From: Collybia mongolica
Taxonomy: Eukaryota > Basidiomycota > Agaricomycetes > Agaricales > Clitocybaceae
DNA: 64,000 nucleotides
Direction of reading: 5' to 3'
Assembly (NCBI GenBank): GCA_013420905.1
Contig: JAAXNY010000001.1
Span: 7,626,001 to 7,690,000 of the forward strand
Both the position numbers and the translations under genes were made by a program. The notes below the pieces were generated by a model. It was not told the origin of the DNA and did not search any database. It was given only the letters and a program-made list of their open reading frames with translations. This document shows positions 48,417 to 60,598 of the stretch, in pieces. How positions within the stretch are numbered: the stretch's first letter is position 1; every line of letters starts with the position of its first letter.

Positions 48417-48660
48417 GGCAGCGACGGCTTGGTAGTGTAACATCAGGCGTGTGCATCATGCTTTCTCGTATCTGGAACGCAGTCTTCGACATATATACAC
48501 GCATGTGGGACAGACAAATTCGCAACGTACACTGGCAGCGAAACCTTGGTAGTCTACGTAACACCTGGCGTATGCATCAAGTCCTCTCGTATCTGGAATA
48601 CAGTATTGCCGACTTTCTTCGACTTATACACGTGCATGTGGGACAAACAAACTCAAAATG
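48417..48660 (+). repeat. Two-unit degenerate direct repeat, about 120 bp each
   Basis: Unit 1 starts at 48417 and unit 2 at 48534. Both begin GGCAGCGA, then CTTGGTAGT, then a G-CGT-TGCATCA block, then TCTCGTATCTGGAA, then an ACGCATG/ACGTGCATG block ending TGTGGGACA. Unit 2 carries a small insert before its end. The repeat sits just upstream of the esterase pseudogene and does not code for anything recognisable. Confidence 0.7.
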
Positions 48661-48882
48661 CGGGAATAGCGCTCATTCCCAACCTATCTATAATGCCGTT
48701 ATGAAGAATCTGGGGCCCATCAGCCCAAGGGTTCCATACACGTCAATAATCCTAATTTTGACTGTACCTGAAAATTCGAACCTTGGACCATGTTGGCCCT
48801 CTTGTTCCCCTGAGAAACTCAGAACACCAAAGGGTTCTGGGCCGTTCTGGGTCGTATTTCAGTTGGCTCTCTAAGTCTCTTG

Positions 48883-49800
48883 TGCCGTCATACTCGTTGC
48901 TCTATACCTCTCAACTATATGTGCCAATGCGGATCCCGCCGCCCAGGTAGTGGATCTCGGGTATGCAAAATATATGGTACTCCACCGATAGGTAATGCCT
49001 TCATGATACTGCTACCCGGTAGCTGGGCCTACCTACCATCACCGCGCATAGGCAATCTCCGTTTCCAATCCCCTCAAACGCCTACAACCGTCAAGATCAT
49101 TCAGCATCGAGACACAGACCCACCTATGTGTTTCAACGGTGTTCTAGGGAGCAATCCGGTCAATCCTTTTGTTACCAACTCCTTTACGAACCATACCGTC
49201 CCGCCGCCTATCACGGCAAAACGTGCTATTCCTATCTCTTCTCCTCTTCTGAAGACTGTCTTTTTTCTTAATCTCGCCCCTTCTGTTGTGGCACTCCCGT
49301 ACCATGCTAATATCCTTACTAGTTAGCGTATTTACCCCTGGTCTGCTTTCTGAAAACAACCGAAAACTTCCAGTTAGTGGTTTGGATTTCATGGGTAACC
49401 GAGTAATTTTTACATGCGATTTAAGTGGTACTGATTGATTCCCTGCAGTGGGGGGGTACGCAAGTGGAGGTACTTCGACCTTCAATGGGGACGACCTCGT
49501 ACGTAAACCGAACAACAGCTTGATAGCTGTCGTGATTCAGTACCGTCTTGGACTGCTTGGTTTTTGGCTAGTGAAACGGTCAAGAAAGATGGCGTCCTGA
49601 ATGCAGGGATTCATTGGCCTCTATGTGTTGCTTGGAACAACGATGGCTTGTGTGTATCTAGTTGATCAGAAGGCCGTCCTGGAACGGGTTTGAAAACATG
49701 TATGTTGGGTGTTATCTCTATCATAGATTAGTAAATTCGGCGGTGACCCATCTTAAGCACTATGAGGTCGGTCATTCAGCAGGTATGTATCTCCAATCCT
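48883..49800 (+). pseudogene. Type-B carboxylesterase pseudogene (N-terminal half)
   Basis: Clear relics of the same family as the intact gene at 51484-53771, on the opposite strand. In order: a signal-peptide-like start (AVILVALYLSTICANA), VVDLGYAKY, later RIGNLRFQSPQTPTTV with PPMCFNG, then the oxyanion region GGYASGGTSTFNGDDLV, PNNSLIAVVIQYRLGLLGF, ASETVKKDGVLNAG, and SKFGGDPS. Damage: early stops, a one-base frame shift right after LGLLGF (five T where six are needed near 49560), a stop after GGDPS, and the nucleophile motif GESAG worn to GHSAG. Everything downstream of the nucleophile is missing. Probably not expressed as an enzyme. Confidence 0.8.
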
Positions 49801-51483
49801 GACAATTTCTTAGAGGCGCTGGTCCCGGCATTTTCTATATGACAGCCAACAACGGAAATAATCCCCATTACACCGAGGAATAATCACCAGTTCCGGTTTT
49901 TTTTGCCAATAACCTATCATGAGCTCCGAGTCCAGTGATCACCAGCCATAACTCGAGTATAGTTGATGTTGTTGACATCCCTTAATCAAAGAAGCCACGC
50001 CGCCTTGAGGGGACTGGCTTATATCTACTACCCTCAAGCCACTGTCCTGAGAGGGAAAAACAATTGCCCAGACACTTTGAGTGCCTGTTCTTCATGTCTT
50101 AAAGAACACATCTTAGTACTTGCTGTGCAACCACTTCGTTGTAATTCGCTGATAACACGACACATCGATTATCTCACCAAATAGCAATTGGAACGATCGT
50201 CAATCGAGTACGGTCACTATATCAGTGGAGGAAACTTGAGCTTGTAATTTTCTGTTTGGAACTTTCGTCTCTCCGTCTTCAGTAGTTACTTGCTGAAGCA
50301 CCGAGCCGGCACTAAAAAAATTTCGATGCCCCGTTGACCGTAGTTATATTAATGTATCAATGGAGAGAAAATCAATGACTCCGAGGCGATACTGGATTAC
50401 TATGACCAAAACACCTTCGTTTGACTCATGAAGAAGATGCGATCGTGCAGTCATTTACATATTCCCAAAGAAGCCTTCTAGTTCTGCACTTCCGCCTGCA
50501 TACCCGCCCCTTATTCAGAAAGTGAATGAACGGGTCTCCGAATCACGACATAACAGCCCTTTTCATACGCAAAAATACCATCTAGTATATAGACATTAAC
50601 AAGGTTCATCGTTTCCAAAACCATAAAAAACTTGGAGAAAACGAACACATGCTTCAGGAGAAGACAATGTTCTGATGGGAAAAGAGGACCCTTTTGGCTA
50701 ACATCACCTTGCCAAATGGCGACGTAGCCCGGACTTGCCATGAAGTAAGTGGGTAGCTGGCTGGGTGTGGAATCCCTCAGGCTGTGGTAATTAAGAACGC
50801 TCGTGATAGTTGACACCAAAGCGACACATCGAACAACTAAGTTCCTTGTAGCGTTCTATACATAAAATCGCGTACCAGACAGTTGGATGGGTGGCATAAA
50901 GCCGGTGTACTCCAAGGAATCAAGCCCGCTATATGGTTATGACCCAACATCCAAGGTCCGTAATTGATGTTGGAACGCCCATTCTAGTGCCGATACTGAA
51001 GGCCAAAATGAGCAGTTAGATAGAATGCGAGCAATGAACCCAGGCGCGGGGACCATCGAGGATGCTGAAACAGCGTCGAATCCACCGCCCGAGGAGATAG
51101 GTTCTGCCAACTCCAGAGGTTTTGTTCGGAGAACTGCATGGACCCGCGGAGTTCTGTCTTCCTAATTAACTCGTCCTCTAGGTAAGTGCCTTCACATAAA
51201 AGTCATCCTCAGTACAACGGTCGTCTGTTTGGGAAGAGCCCTCAACTCTTCTTGGGGCAGCCATCATGTAAGAACCATAGGCACGAAGGGCAGCGCTTCC
51301 TTTCGATACTCATCTATCCGGGATTCGCTCGCGACAATAAAAAAACGAATATGCACCGGACGCGCGCGAAAAACGATGTACCGGCACTGAACTCCGCCCA
51401 TCCACGTTTGAGACAGGCAATATATATTTGAGGTGTAAGATGTGGGGATACTTATTAGTACCACTTGTTACAGGGTACATAAT
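49801..51483. other. Intergenic region between esterase pseudogene and esterase gene, about 1.7 kb
   Basis: No supported gene. A 102-codon minus-strand frame at 50819-50511 has mixed hydrophobic and polar content but no known motif. May be partly eroded duplicate sequence. Confidence 0.4.
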
Positions 51484-53771
51484 TTATTGGCCGGCCAATT
51501 CACCGACACTCTCCCAAAACCTGTGGAAGTGATTCAATATGATCGAGCAATGTCTATAAATATCTTCACTCACTTGCACCTGTTAAGCAATTCATCTGAA
51601 GTTCTAATCGGAGCCACAACGGGCAGGTCGTCATTGGTTTTATTGAACAACATCTCCACAGCCCCTTTGTCCCATGTATCCCATCGTGGTGTGATATTTG
51701 TAGTGTCATACTTGACATTCGGGTCGAGCGAGATGACGAAATTCATGAATGACTGGGGGAAAGCCTTGAAGGCGGGGTTGGTAAATGAGGGAATGCCATT
51801 GGTACTCTTCCTGCAGGGCTGTTTCATATTTGGCGCGCAGATTATAAGAACTCTTGAATCTTACGACGTGAAATAATATGGAACATCCTGTCCGTGGCCT
51901 CCTGGGGGGAGTGCAAATTCGCCCTATGGGTGGAGAATAGAATCAGAGGTCAATCTTTCCAGTCGTAGCGGAGCTAGCCTTGAACGAGCGCTCGGGGAAA
52001 GCGCGAAGGAGATAATATGTTGGACAGATGAAAATGGCTATGTGTTGCTGTCAGCTCAGATAAGTATTTGGCGCGATTTTTATTTTTACATTCGCCCATT
52101 ATTCCAATGACCTGGTCGATTGGAGGGCCCTGATCTTGATAGAGCGCAGAACCAGTTGCAATCTCTTTTGTACCAAAATTGGGGAAGAGATTCTTGACAT
52201 ATTCTGGAACCTGAACGGTTGGAGCTGTGCTTGCGTTGACAAAGGCAGCGCCCTCGAACGTATTCGTGACCGCGTAGACGGCTTGCTGTAGTGAGTAGTG
52301 AGCTTTCTGGAACGTCGCATAACAATGATACACACCCCATTAACTTTACCCTGACGAAGAGCTACGGTAGGTCTCTGAGTGATGAAAGTCCCATCAACAA
52401 CTGGAACGAACGCAAAGGTGCCGAAGAAAGCATTGTCTCCCATTTGAATATTGATATTTTGGAGCGTTGCAGCAGGAGTACCCCGAAGGCAAGCAAAAGT
52501 ATTATCAGCTGCGGAACAGCTATAAGTTTCACGTAAGCTAAATATGGTCTTGTGGAAGACTGTTCGTTCACTTTGCTCGGGCGACTACGTCTTTGTACAT
52601 TTCCTATATTGTAGGTGGGTATGATCAACATGTCGTCCAGTCATGAGTGTGGAACAAACCTCTGGAATTATGTCGTCGAAACGGTATTGGGGAGGAATAA
52701 AACTCGAGCTTGTCATCGCTCCTCGAAAAAGTGGGGGCTTGGTTTGCCCGTCATGGGCAATAACATGTTGTATGACAGACCCAGCACCTACACGATGAAT
52801 TCAGCGGTCAGGAGAGTGCCTGCACGTCTGCGTGGCGCACCTGCTGATTCTCCCCATATAGTGACCTTCGTGGGGTCACCACCGAATTTGCTGATCTATG
52901 GGACACATGTAAGCAACAACAAGCGAACAAAAGCAATGACTTACATGCGTCTGAACCCACTTCAGGGCGAATTCTTGGTCCACTGACAAAGCAGTGAGTT
53001 GGTGAGTACCTCCCGTTATGGAATCAATAGACTTACACAGCCCTGCATTCAATACACCATTCTGTTTGACTTGCTTTCCTGGTAAGAAACCAAAAAGACC
53101 AAGGCGATATTGTATGACGACGGACACAACGCCCTTGTTGGCGATACCGAGGAGATCCTCTCCACTGAAACCAAAAGTGCTTCCCAGCATGTAACCTCCC
53201 CTGGAACGATCAATCAGTAAAGAACTTATTGGGGCGCAGAGAGCTATACCCATGAATCCACACAACAACCGGAAGCTTCTCATGGGCATGTTTGGAGGGC
53301 AGTCCTGGAGTGACAACGCTGAGCACCAGTGAGGAAGGCAATGCGAGTGGGGGGTGGGAGCGATAATACCTCAAAAATAAGCAATCTTCAGATGATACCG
53401 CAGCAGCACGCTTAAGAAATGTCTGTCCTGGATATGGTGCTGTCGGAGCGATCCCTTCACCTGCATTGAAGCATGACATTGGCCGCACGAATGCTTGCTG
53501 AATGCCACCCACTGCTGCAGGTGCACGAGGCGCTTGCCAGCGAAATTCGCCTACATAGAATCAAATCAACGTTCTTGCGAACTTTAGGACACAAAATACC
53601 TGCGGGAGGAGCGGCAAATCGCATGCCAAGGAATTCTGTATTGCCGGTCGTGGCATTTACTATTCCTTCGTATGTTGCATAACCAAGGTTGACGATTGGT
53701 CCAATAGCTTCAGCACTGACGAAAATAGAGGACACAACAAAAGTGAGTGAAATAAGGAGTTTCATGGACAT
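51484..53771 (-). CDS. Secreted type-B carboxylesterase/lipase, intact
   Basis: Alpha/beta-hydrolase of the cholinesterase-like (COesterase) family, hydrolysing carboxylic esters outside the cell. Signal peptide MSMKLLISLTFVVSSIFVSA (a second Met two codons on could also start). Joined exons contain YEGIVNATTGNTEFLGMRFA, SSEDCLFL, the oxyanion motif HGGGYMLGSTFGFSG, VVSVVIQYRLGLFGFLPG, and the nucleophile segment FGGDPTKVTIWGESAGAGS. The acid residue is in AVTNTFEGAAF and the catalytic His in LPPGGHGQDVPYYF. The C-terminal exon encodes FWESVGELAGQ followed by the stop at 51486-51484. About 540 residues. One intron appears to use a GC donor (51978-51977). Full triad, no stops or frame breaks, so it should be active. 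Flanked by two broken relatives. Confidence 0.88.
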
Positions 53772-55159
53772 GTTGGGGTATCTCCTAGAGCATATGCCAA
53801 CATAACATATGTATCATGAAGTTGTTCCAAATTTCCTTCAGAGTTACTGAGAATCATCAGAAGCCCTGTACCCGCAACCGCAACCCGGGGCATTATGTCT
53901 GCCGACCACCTTCTGAGAAGAATAAACAACAATCACGTATGTGGAGTTACCAAAGTGACGTGAAGGTGTATAGTCTTGTGGTGAGCTGCCTTGATCTGCG
54001 TTACAGCATCCCTCACAGCGACTCCACAAAATCATTATCCGTACCAAGCTTGCACGCCGAACAAGCCTATCCGAAAGTGTCAACGATAAAGCTCTGCATT
54101 TGTCACACGGTATAACGCCTAAATGGCAGTGTCATATCATCTAATGAACCTATTATGAACTTCAGGGCGATTGATTGTCTGTTTTATCTCTTGTTACCGC
54201 GCAAAGGGAAGAAGAGGCTCACCAATAATCCTTCCATCTCCGTCCTCGTCGTACTTTGTAGGTTGCCCCCAGTAGATAGATCACGTACCAGGGGATCGTG
54301 GAAGATAATTCAACCGCAGAAGCATTATCCGTTCGAGTATCAAAGCAAAGAAGCCAACGGCGAGTGGGGTGGAGAAAGAGAAGTTGAACGACGCGTGTCG
54401 ATGCCCCGGCTGTACCACGATGCTCCCATGTCAGGCCTCGGCGGAGATGTAAGGTTGGGGAGCCAGAGGGGAGACTTGTGGAGGTAGTTGCTCAGAATAT
54501 TTTTGATGTTCGCAATGCTACCTGTCAGATGGCCAGATGGTCCATGGCAGAGATGTAAAGACCGTCGTTTCGTAGTAGTATCCGCCGCCTTTTGACACCA
54601 GATCCTTCGCCACCCCACCGTGCCGGACGCTATCGTGGGAGACCCAGAGGACTCGAGCCGACTTCTTGCATGGTGCACATAGTAGCGATACTAGCCTGAC
54701 CACAATGTGTAGCATTGCGGCACCTCCCAGCGGAGATTCAGTATTCAATGATCGGAGATCGTATACATATTAGCGATGAAACAGTCATGGAGGGCAATGT
54801 GTGTATGTATACCTCTGTATGGGATAAACTGTTATAATCCGCAGCCGTTCATGAGAGACGATGCCCAGACCCGTTACGCATTACGCTGTAACGTCAACGT
54901 TTTTACTCGTAGTTGGAGACCCAGCGCTTTCAAGGAGCGTTATGACATTTTTATAAATTCGGATAAGGGATGTTATAGGAATTAGTATCAAGATTCGAGG
55001 GTGGTTTCGGATGCGTCTTTGAATCTTACAGTCACAAATGACTCCGGGAGAGCAAGCTGCAACGTCGTCAAGCGCAGAACACCGTTAGAACTGATGAAAA
55101 CTTTGGAAGCCCGACGGGCAATTGCAGGGAATCGCAAACCCCAAGATATGTCTACCAGC
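53772..55159. other. Intergenic region upstream of the intact esterase, about 1.4 kb
   Basis: Should include the esterase promoter at its left end. Short open frames on both strands (for example 54340-54678 minus) have no recognisable content. Part of the right end may be eroded flanking sequence of the 3' esterase remnant. Confidence 0.4.
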
Positions 55160-56010
55160 CTTCTTCCGAATAGTTGCTGTCCAGTCATGTTACCAACGCT
55201 TTCCCAAATTCTTGAAATATCAAGTGAGTTTCTGCCTTATGAAAAAAAAGAAAGAGTAGACCTACTTTCACCTCATCTCAAGCAACGAACTTGATGTCTG
55301 GACGGGATGTATCGCAGGCGCATCCATCTCTGGTTTGTTGAACAATATCTCCACAGATCCTTGTGCCCATGTATCCCATCTTGGAGTAATGGTTGATGGG
55401 TTCAACTTCGCATTGGGATCAAGAGAGATCACCAAGTTCATGTACACATCCGGGGAATGCCTTGTCGAAATCTGTGTTATTGAATGCTGGGACTCCGCTG
55501 GGGTTTTGGCTGTAGCGAAAAACATCAATTTAGTTGACGAAAGAGTAGCCCAAGTGCAGGAATCTTACGATGTGAAATAATGAGGAATCTTGCTTATGAG
55601 CTCCTGGGGGAATAGCAAATTCTCCCTTCAAAGGAGCATTACTCGTGAAATATACGACGAAAGGATAAACAAACCTGCCATGACCGTTCATGGAAGGCAC
55701 GGAGAAGTAATATGAAGTATATATCAAAAATAGCTGTGTATCGAGTTATTTTGGTCGAGGTGCTGGGTTAAAAAAGCTTACATTCTCTCATGACGGTTGT
55801 CACCTGCCAATTGGTGTATCAAGATCTTTGTATAGCGCCGCTGCAGCAGTCACCCATGATGGGCCGAGACTTGGGAAGAGTTATCGCAGATGCTCCGCAA
55901 CCTGGACAGTTGGTGCGGTGCTTGCATTCATGGAGATAGAGTCCTCAAATGAATTGGTAACATCCAGGATAGCTTTCCGGGAAGCCTTTCAACGTGCAAC
56001 CCAAGATGAA
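55160..56010 (-). pseudogene. Type-B carboxylesterase remnant (C-terminal part)
   Basis: Only the second half of an esterase remains. In order on the minus strand: KAILDVTNSFED (acid-residue region, normally NTFEG), STAPTVQVAEHLR and then an in-frame stop at 55883-55881, LFPSLGPSWVTAAAALYKD, EFAIPPGAHKQDSSLFH (His region), MNLVISLDPNAKLNPSTITP, RWDTWAQGSVEILFNKP, and the end IWESVGNMTGQ near 55200. The N-terminal half with oxyanion and nucleophile motifs is absent. It aligns segment by segment with the intact gene, so it is a decayed tandem copy. Confidence 0.8.
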
Positions 56011-56537
56011 AAAGAGTGAGTACGGACCGCTTCACTGAAGCGCCTCCAGCGAAGGCCTTCTGTAGGTCGCACAGTGAGGTATGATTAATATGATCCATCA
56101 ACCACCGGGTTGAACATAAATGTGCGCTGGCCCCTACTTTGACATTGGCGTCGACATTTCGGAGATAATATAGGGAAAGAGTCGCCGATCCGCAGCTGTA
56201 AAGTGGTTGTGAGTATACGATCTTATTAGTCAACAAAGAGGTATTTTACTTCGCTTGAGAAGATACTTTATTTAAATATTATCTTTAACGGCTGAAACAC
56301 CGCGCTTGAAAAGTATACATGGGCCTCTGGGATCGGATCGTCTTAACAATATTGGGAACAGTGTCCGAAGAGCTGAATATACACCATAGATTGAAGTATG
56401 TAAACATCGTTCCCTAGCCCGTAGATAAAAAAAACAATCCGTGTTTCAATTACGCATCAAAATGGTCGTAATCATGCACCAAAAACACCCGCCGGTGACA
56501 AAAGGAAACTTCGTTGCAATGTCGTTAAGGTGTTTCG

Positions 56538-58354
56538 TCAAGAAGTGTGGTCTTCAGCCTCCGCCCACATCTCGTGGGGTAGCTGGACCGCCAATAGCAT
56601 TGCTAGGCTGGAGAGGCCAAAGAGGATGGCGTAAACTGCATATCCTCCTAAAAGATTTCGCTGTACAGACAGGGAGAACAGAGAGGTTGACATTGCAGGG
56701 CCGATCGCGCGCGCGATGGAAACTGTTGTTTGCGAAAGACCATTTGTGGCTCCGAGAGAACGCTTGTTCGGGGCAGACGCTGTTATGAACATAAAGATAC
56801 AGCCTATTGTGTATATAGTTAGTATGATGATAAGAGTATGATACCAACATACCAAAAGACATATCCATGAAGGCCATTAGAGCAAGCATCATTCCGATCA
56901 TGACATAGATAACAGGCGTGACCCCAAAATGCCGAGCGTACTGGCTCATCATAGGGAATATCGTAAATACGGGGAGGAAAGTCAACATTCCCCAGACGAA
57001 TATTCGCCGCTCCCCAAGATAATGTATAATTTTAGCAAAATAGAATGCTTGAAACAATCCTGTAAAGGCTCCATAGGCACCCATAATGTATCCAATAGTG
57101 GGGGGGTCAAAGCCCAGTCCACCGATTGCAACGGGCATAGCAAAAAAAAGAGGCATCAGAGAGTTGAGAGAGATGTTCAGAAAGGCCAAAGTCATATAGT
57201 TTGAAACTGATATAACGACTGGGTATATCAAGAGTTTGCGAAGCGGGAGAGGCTGGTCTTCTGCGGGTATCGGCCCGTCTAGGATCACACCATCTTCTGA
57301 TATGGGGGTTTTACGACGATTGGTCTTTTTCGGGACGGTCTAATAGGCAGGTGAGCCAAAAGGTCGCTGATTGTACAGGTATAAAAGTGAGCCATACCTC
57401 TTCGAAAAGTATGAGGGTGATAAAGAATGCGATGATGACCAAACTTGAAGTCGCAAGACAGGGGAGAAAATAGGGGTAATTTTTCCAAAAAGAGCCCCCG
57501 AACAAATGTGGAAAGCGTTCATGAGGCTTTGACAGCGATCCTCCCATCAGGGGTCTTATATTCACGTTCAGCGTCTGGGTTTTCCCTGAATCCAGGCGAG
57601 CGAACGTACCCTAGGGTAGCACCTGTGGCCCATACCACAGGCATCAGAGAGAAACCTTCCGCTCTGTTGGTTGAATCTGTCAACTCGCCCATGACGCTTT
57701 TCATGACGCCTGACAGCGAGGGTTAAGCAATTTAATGGTTTGTTGGCGTTGGAAAGGAAAATAGGTACCGATGTTCCCGTTTAGTAAGCCACAGAGACAG
57801 CGGCTACAGTATTGTGAGATCAGAGGAAGAGTGGTCACCAATGAATGTTCCTCACCTCAGTATCAGAGTCAAAAATGTCCGCGACAGCCCGAAACTCAGC
57901 ATGGAAAGAGATAGCCCCATCAACCCAATCAAGAGGATTGGTTTGCGACCGATGTGGTCAGATATACGACTCCATTGTAGAACAGTAACGGCTTCTGTAG
58001 CAAAAAACAATGATTCCTACGTAAACGAAGAGTCAGATAATCTGCCAGCACAATTCGCAAGTTGCTTACGATGAGACCAGCGTAATAGCCCACTTTCCTC
58101 TCGTCTCCCCCGGTAATGTCCAGCTCGCTAATAAGCTGAGAGTAAGAGTAAGATCAATGAGGACTGCACTAACTATCCACCAAGGGCTTTACCTGGTTGA
58201 TGTATGGGTATATCGACAAGCCTGCTATCGGTTCGCAAACCTGAAGAAGCAAGATGATAGATATCTGAAGCCTTGGCAAGGGATTAGGCTTTCGACGTCT
58301 CTTAGCAGCGGGCAGTAGAGCTGTTTCCTCGTTGACGATATGGATATCGTCCAT
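56538..58354 (-). CDS. MFS transporter, DHA1/ZIF1-like
   Basis: Proton-coupled major facilitator with the usual 12-span layout, interrupted by at least six introns that keep frame. Starts MDDIHIVNEETALLPAAKRR. Landmarks: LLLQVCEPIAGLSIYPYINQ (span 1), the loop 2-3 signature WSRISDHIGRKPILLIGL, CLCGLLNGNIGVMKSVMGEL (motif C region with TD), PVVWATGATLGPLMGGSLS, a central loop TVPKKTNRRKTPISEDG, then GYIMGAYGAFTGLFQAFYF, and the last part NGLSQTTVSIARAIGPAMST. The same pattern occurs in the plant zinc-induced facilitator group and in fungal DHA1 relatives of yeast YCR023C. Substrates in this group include small metal-chelating molecules and drugs. No decay seen. It lies 27 kb from the NIS pair, so a joint role is only speculative. 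Confidence 0.88.
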
Positions 58355-59508
58355 GCTGCGATGACAATGGGTAAAAGAATCTCGGTCAGGTGTACCATCA
58401 CTTTAAGAGGTAAAAGACCCTTACTTAACCGCAATTTAACCGGCGCCTATTATTCGAAGTGCTTAAACCCATGGTTAAATATTTTTGCAATGGTCGAGGC
58501 GAGTACGATGAACTACTCACATCCTAACTTCTTCTTCCGTATATTAATAACCATACATTTGTCGCAGAAAACAAGTGAAATGTAAATTTACAACAGATAG
58601 GGGTTGCCGGCAAAATGCTGAATACTGCCGAGGACCAAACACTGGCAAGCAACGCATGTTCAGTGTCTGATAGGCCGTCAAATGTAGTAAGCACCTTCAT
58701 CAAATCGAAGCAAACGAATAACATAGAGTATATGTTGCATATCAACATACAGGGCAATATTGAACAAAGCCCTTGCCTGGGGATAAGTTACGACGGAAGC
58801 AAATGTTCATTTTAGGGGAGCACGATTACATTAAGTTTGCGAGCCTTAGCATTTCCCATGAGAGGCTCCTTAGGTATCTTGAGGTCAAAAATGCTCCAGA
58901 GGCATATGGACAGACACCATTGATTAGTCGGGTATCGTCCTATCTTCTGGCTTGATTCCTGGTCGTTGGTGATGGGTGGGCGCAACAAAATTTTGAGAGA
59001 AAAGCCAGAGGATTTGGAACATGTTGGGCAAGTGTCAAACTCCTTTATTTGAAGATATGAGACGAAAAAGGTAGGGGAGGGGGAATCGTGATCACCCCCG
59101 GACCAAAGCCTTGTCAACGTGGATTATGACTAGCCGTGAGTCCCATTAGGCCTAAAGTAGCCTGGAGCCTTGGAATCTACCGGCGACGTGTGTAGGTGTT
59201 AATACTAATTTGGTCGCAGACCAGATGGGTGCCAAAGTTGAAAGGAGGGAAAGCCAAAGGATCGAAACGCGCATCAAGCGGCCCGCGATCACGTGTCCAC
59301 AATCTCAGGAATTTCAACCTTTGGCAGTGGCAAAAACACACCCAACCTGACACATTTTGTTAATTTCAAAGACTGCCACTTCTCTCAAGGACGCGTCGAC
59401 TGAGTAGTGGTTGTTTGAAAATCTCTTTAAGTGGGATCCCCTTTCTTACTCAATGCCACCTGCAAATCAATATTCCTGACGTACTTCTGGTTCAAACGTT
59501 CACAGATC
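58355..59508. other. Divergent intergenic region, about 1.15 kb
   Basis: Between the heads of the minus-strand MFS gene and the plus-strand Cys-rich gene. No coding exon supported. The frame just upstream of 59509 is open but has no family features. Confidence 0.45.
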
Positions 59509-60138
59509 ATGGCAGACATCTCAGCACCTGAAGTCATCGATTTGACTGGACTGTCAGAGTCCTCGGAGGGGAGCAATGAAGAAAACGACAGTTCCGACCA
59601 TTCGTTTAGCCGGGGAAGCTCGAGCGGCTACGAAGAGGACGTCGCGATAAACAAATTATCCCGCGCTCAGTTACACGACGCTATATCAACAATCAGTGAA
59701 AGTCGCTTGCGGCAGATCCTTAAAAATCTCGTCGAAACTATTCCAGCCGTTGAAATAGCGCTGAAAGGCGAACTTCTCACCCGGAAGCGTAAGACGCGTG
59801 AGGTTGCGCCGCGGTGGGAGACATGTGCCAACTGTGACCAGGATTTTGACGTTCATGAAGAGAGAGAGGAGGATGAGTGTACATTCCACCCAGGTACGCC
59901 TACTTCAGGCCTTCGAACATTGTGTGGATTAACGTCTTGTGCAGGCGACCTCGAAGTCGACGACAAAAGCTTCACGGATTGGGATGAAGCTTGTCATGGT
60001 CCGAAGGATACGTCATCGAACAGAAGAGATTATCCCGAGAATTTCCAATGGACCTGTTGTGAAAAGGATGGATTGAGTGAAGGGTGTGTGCACGGGGAGC
60101 ACAGGAGCGCAGTGCCGAGGAAGAGACGGCGTGTCTGA
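59509..60138 (+). CDS. Cys-rich putative zinc-binding nuclear protein, copy 1
   Basis: Two exons (59509-59893, 59945-60138) give 192 residues. Acidic Ser-rich start with IDLTGLSESSE, similar to a SUMO-interacting motif. A helix follows (QLHDAISTISESRLRQILKN), then a basic patch TRKRKTRE. The Cys-rich module is: CANC at 106-109, ECTFHPG at 123-129 where the intron splits the final Gly, then DEACHG, FQWTCCEKDGLSEGC and a later H. These Cys/His positions could bind one or two zinc ions. The C terminus PRKRRRV looks like a nuclear localisation signal. The same module and intron site recur in the next gene. I know CxxC…C-x-YHPG…WSCC…GC proteins as an uncharacterised fungal type, but I have no function to offer. 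Start chosen where similarity to a compact protein begins; an upstream in-frame Met at 59431 exists. Confidence 0.8.
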   Translation: MADISAPEVIDLTGLSESSEGSNEENDSSDHSFSRGSSSGYEEDVAINKLSRAQLHDAISTISESRLRQILKNLVETIPAVEIALKGELLTRKRKTREVAPRWETCANCDQDFDVHEEREEDECTFHPGTPTSGLRTLCGLTSCAGDLEVDDKSFTDWDEACHGPKDTSSNRRDYPENFQWTCCEKDGLSEGCVHGEHRSAVPRKRRRV

Positions 60139-60598
60139 GAATTTGTGTCTTACCAGTAAGGTTCCGCTAGTTTTTCTTTTGTTTTTTTGTAGGTTAACGT
60201 CTTGCTGGTGACCACTTAGACCCCTAGTCGATTCCTGTTCCTTTTTACTGTTGTGCCCTTATTGTTATCCAAGACTCAGGCTCTGTTCAAATGCGGTTAC
60301 TAATTTGGACCCCGATCTTGTGAGTGCTTTTTGTATACGCCACTGCAACTCGATGCACATCTGCGTGTTGTTGGAAGGCACATCAATCTAGGCTTTATTC
60401 TTCCAATTATCAAAGGCCGGACTGATAGTCTCGGTTCCTTTTCTAGGTGATGCGCTTGGCATCTTTTTGTCTCTTTGTTTCAACATATAAGACCTGGGAT
60501 CTTTGGACCTCGCCTTTCTATCCATCGTGTATGTTTATTACTTCGTCGACCTCACCACGAACAACCTGACCCCACATCAGAGCCAGGAATCAGGAACA
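60139..60598. other. Spacer between the two Cys-rich genes
   Basis: 460 bp with a T-rich stretch just after the first gene. Should contain the promoter of copy 2. No coding signal. Confidence 0.4.

Noticed and set aside
48317..48874. 185-codon plus-strand frame across the direct repeat
   Set aside because: Composition follows the repeat units and no domain or splice pattern supports coding.
50511..50819. 102-codon minus-strand frame between the esterase copies
   Set aside because: No similarity to the esterase or to any family I know, no splice context.
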